Shown piece by piece: positions 62,501-64,000 of a DNA stretch of 64,000 bases (positions are counted from its first letter, which is position 1; each line of letters opens with the position of its first letter). Made by a program: the position numbers and the translations under genes. Source of the stretch: Bacteroidota bacterium. GTDB taxonomy: Bacteria; Bacteroidota; Bacteroidia; Cytophagales; Cyclobacteriaceae. The stretch lies in NCBI GenBank assembly GCA_016178785.1, contig JACOSO010000043.1, positions 124,001 to 188,000 of the forward strand, read 5' to 3'. The notes under the pieces were generated by a model that was given only the letters and a program-made list of their open reading frames with translations, was not told the origin of the DNA and did not search any database.

Positions 62501-64000
62501 GCCAATGAGATTACACTGTTGAACAATAAGGATATGGTTGTAGGTGCCACGCGCCCGTACTACTCCTCAGATTTTGGCCAAACTTTTACTCTTGCAAACC
62601 GGGAGCCAGCCTCGAAATACTTACAGGTTGGCGATTCACTTATTGGGTACGGGGGCAATCGTAGAATGCTAAAATCGAAAGATGGAGGAAAGACCTGGGC
62701 TGAATTTGGGGCAGATCTCCTATACTATTCATTTTTGACGAAAGATGCGACAGGCAATGGATTTTACGGCTCTGATGGTACCAGCCTCAAATATTCAACT
62801 GATCTAATCAATTGGACAAATATTGTCTTATCGGGATTGCCCTCAAGCTATAGCATAAATAGCATGGTGATTGATTCAGGCGGAGTGATCTATGCTGTCG
62901 TCTTTGATGGCAACTCAAGTCTTAATGATGTATATAAAATCGTTTTTGGATCAGCAACAAAGATTTCTTCGGTCATAGGCACCACAAGTCCTGGTAACAT
63001 CAAGTATATAAATAACAAAATATACTTGTACGACACTCAGGGAGCTATTTATAAGTCAACGGATGGAGAAATCTGGACCCAGGGGTCTGCTCCTGCGGGC
63101 AACTCTTTGGTGACAACAAACGGCTATCTCTTCATACCTTCTTCGGGTTCAGTATTATGGCTTTCAAGAAATGACGGCAGCACCTGGCAAAGCGTGGGAG
63201 ATACTCCCCCTACTTCAGGGCTTATTCCGATTTTCAGGAATGTAGTTATCAATGAATATGATGGCTATGCCTATGCGACCTTGTCGAATAGCACTGCCAG
63301 GAAAAGTGGCAACATGGTTATGCCGAATGATAATACTAAACCGGTGGTTGTTACATATGATCCCGTGAACCTTGCTACAAGTATTGGGCTGAAACCGACC
63401 CTGACACTTACGTTTGACGAAATAACAAATGCAGTTGCCGGAAAACTGGTCCGTGTTTTTGATTTGGCGAACCAGGCCGTTCCCATTGAGACCCTTGATA
63501 TGTCCACGGCAGTTCAGAGCAACAAGTCCTGGTTAATACCCACAACTGCAACGCTTTCTTTTGACAAAACTTACTTTGTCGTGGTAGATGCCGGAGCCGT
63601 GGCCGACATTTTCGGAAATACTTACAACGGAATAAGTTCCTCCTCTACTTGGCGATTTACAACCAAGAACTCCCCTTCAGTGTCAGCGCTTTCACCAGCA
63701 ACAGCGGCTACAAACCAAAGCCTTAATACGAATTTTGTGATTTCATTTAGTGAACCAGTTTCAGGGGTTGGAGGCAAGAACCTTACGATTTATGCATCAT
63801 CTGCCCCGAGTACACCAGTGACCACAGTTGGTGCTTCAGCGGGTGTTTCTAGTGGAAACAATATTACCTACGCTCTTTCTGCCGGAACTTTGCAATATGG
63901 CACCCAGTATTTTATCAAGTTCGATGCAGGTGCATTCACGACAGCAGATGGTGGGGTTTTCAGCGCGCTTACGTTGAATACGGACTGGACATTCACAACA
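59591..64000 (+). CDS. Giant Asp-box propeller protein, second copy, truncated by window end
   Basis: A frame beginning MRKKIYLIALFLIFLVSANA (signal peptide) stays open to the last base, giving 1470 residues with no stop. It holds two consecutive propeller blocks. The first starts at about residue 24 (WTATSGPYGGNIQSL) and the second at about residue 626 (WQPLSGPYGGRVTKI), each with repeated Asp-box-like units (YQSTNNGDNW, YRSTDKGATW, YKSTDGEIW). From about 1260, SbsA/Big_5 Ig-like domains follow, with the motif pattern of LTFDEI and GAVADIFGNTY. It resembles the 50765 protein (WTKKTGPYGGAVKDV), so a T9SS sorting domain beyond the window is expected but not seen. The function is unknown. Confidence 0.85.
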   Translation, partial: MRKKIYLIALFLIFLVSANAQWTATSGPYGGNIQSLKRSSSGGTSGNLYAVINQKLYQSTNNGDNWTANNASLYLNDLMIDTDGKMYAVNYSVLYSSSDNGTTWTSVSSNLFQSCIHIDKVGPDGVFVVWGYSGVYVSIDKGVSWTQISSLNFAQNGGPSVVSNAAGDIFYATSSNQIWKHPYKALTTNWSPSNMTQTPYSIPAGDYINNITIDGAGRLYVVSYYDLFKSTDAGGSFTSIKASLAPATYFNGNLGTDGSAVYLFSNAQAKIYKSIDQGASWTSTASPTVSYGSNVIISLFTSSSTFFIGTSGDGVFRTTDTGATWLFKSTGLTGGNYNDIVVASTTNKLIVVKGGSGYWSSTDGGVNWTINSLSSYTNHAMKLANGNIILYGSRVYRSTDNGATFTDDGVSYGDVKIVEASNGDLYGFRYGKISKSVNSGATWSDLTITGLPSPASFYFQGAAIDATTNFIFQLYDQNVSQYKLFKMVGTTATLLTSPYTSNFSNVFFQNSKFYVAQYSSYYYTTDLGANWTTVGFSGNAVFPVKNVSYSGVAVSKNGSLYISQDDGGSWNNSTLPAATPNAYITSIGTDASGNYFAAANGASVLKFTSALLVDPTTLPAYINFNWQPLSGPYGGRVTKIQSTSDGNTLFAVVGQLGSTSRLWKYSGTTWTQVNPISASGVIWDVEVDASGNVYALTNSNPQKVYKSVDLGATWNPLTSTSLPGTGSSIRRIEVLSDGSILAFGSNGTKGAIYKSSDDGASFTVKFTSASSTNIFYGADANTSSRKPAVSPSGAIAIFGLPSEGLLVSTNNGDTWSVITLPASMLDPTNGFVGSYMYDKDGNLIMHTIVDTTIPLWSTDVWKSANNGATWVALNTPTVSTPGGTGNYSKRVIALGTGEYLMCIQSQFDCYRSTDKGATWINIGNVGDVFIWSYTIGTTSYILGSSDAGILKTTDGGQNFSAFSNGIPHPSANEITLLNNKDMVVGATRPYYSSDFGQTFTLANREPASKYLQVGDSLIGYGGNRRMLKSKDGGKTWAEFGADLLYYSFLTKDATGNGFYGSDGTSLKYSTDLINWTNIVLSGLPSSYSINSMVIDSGGVIYAVVFDGNSSLNDVYKIVFGSATKISSVIGTTSPGNIKYINNKIYLYDTQGAIYKSTDGEIWTQGSAPAGNSLVTTNGYLFIPSSGSVLWLSRNDGSTWQSVGDTPPTSGLIPIFRNVVINEYDGYAYATLSNSTARKSGNMVMPNDNTKPVVVTYDPVNLATSIGLKPTLTLTFDEITNAVAGKLVRVFDLANQAVPIETLDMSTAVQSNKSWLIPTTATLSFDKTYFVVVDAGAVADIFGNTYNGISSSSTWRFTTKNSPSVSALSPATAATNQSLNTNFVISFSEPVSGVGGKNLTIYASSAPSTPVTTVGASAGVSSGNNITYALSAGTLQYGTQYFIKFDAGAFTTADGGVFSALTLNTDWTFTT

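Overview
The window reads as chromosomal DNA of a member of the Bacteroidota, most likely a gliding Cytophagales-type bacterium. The signs are Por-secretion (T9SS) C-terminal sorting domains on giant secreted proteins, the gliding genes gldE and gldD, a 29-residue basic Bacteroidota-type ribosome-associated protein, a carB that lacks the allosteric C-terminal domain, several TTG and GTG starts, little evidence of Shine-Dalgarno sequences, and TAnnTTTG-like promoter -7 boxes. The finer taxonomic placement is inference. I found no tRNA, rRNA, CRISPR array, insertion sequence or prophage.

Layout. 0-12 kb: a truncated YqeY-like gene, pdxJ, dsbD, an M23 endopeptidase, a patatin with a beta-barrel, two OmpA-type proteins, a secreted transglutaminase-like protein and an aldehyde dehydrogenase. 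12-24 kb: an AsmA-like protein, hutF, a PolB-type 3'-5' exonuclease, a single-chain restriction-modification enzyme, rnr and a polyprenyl synthase. 24-29 kb: a three-gene minus-strand redox and folding operon (TlpA thioredoxin, cyclophilin lipoprotein with no normal start codon, redoxin), a 339-bp gene-free region with DnaA-box-like 9-mers, a nitronate monooxygenase-like enzyme, a class V aminotransferase, a cytochrome b5-like protein and an M19 dipeptidase. 30-42 kb: a T9SS subtilisin, carB, htpG, a 7TMR-DISM histidine kinase and rng. 42-50 kb: a small ribosomal-type protein, a TPR protein, an HU protein, mutY, ssb, gldE, gldD, a ParE-type toxin-antitoxin pair and recG.

50-64 kb is the accessory and most unusual part. 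An operon encodes a small secreted two-domain protein with a C-terminal hydrophobic and glycine-rich tail, a 2210-residue mosaic T9SS protein (Asp-box propeller, FN3, FG-GAP, ASPIC/UnbV, Ig-like, sorting domain) and a secreted caspase-fold peptidase, and it ends at a strong terminator. The first two components are then repeated: a near-identical paralogue of the small protein and a second giant propeller protein that runs off the window end. The two small genes share a 243-bp tract with only two differences between more diverged flanks, which looks like gene conversion.

A second theme runs across the window: short elements built from degenerate 7-bp units, often as inverted arms, sit between genes and in a few cases inside genes (dsbD linker, gldD signal peptide, htpG linker, gap between HU and TPR genes, upstream of the toxin-antitoxin pair, carB-htpG gap).
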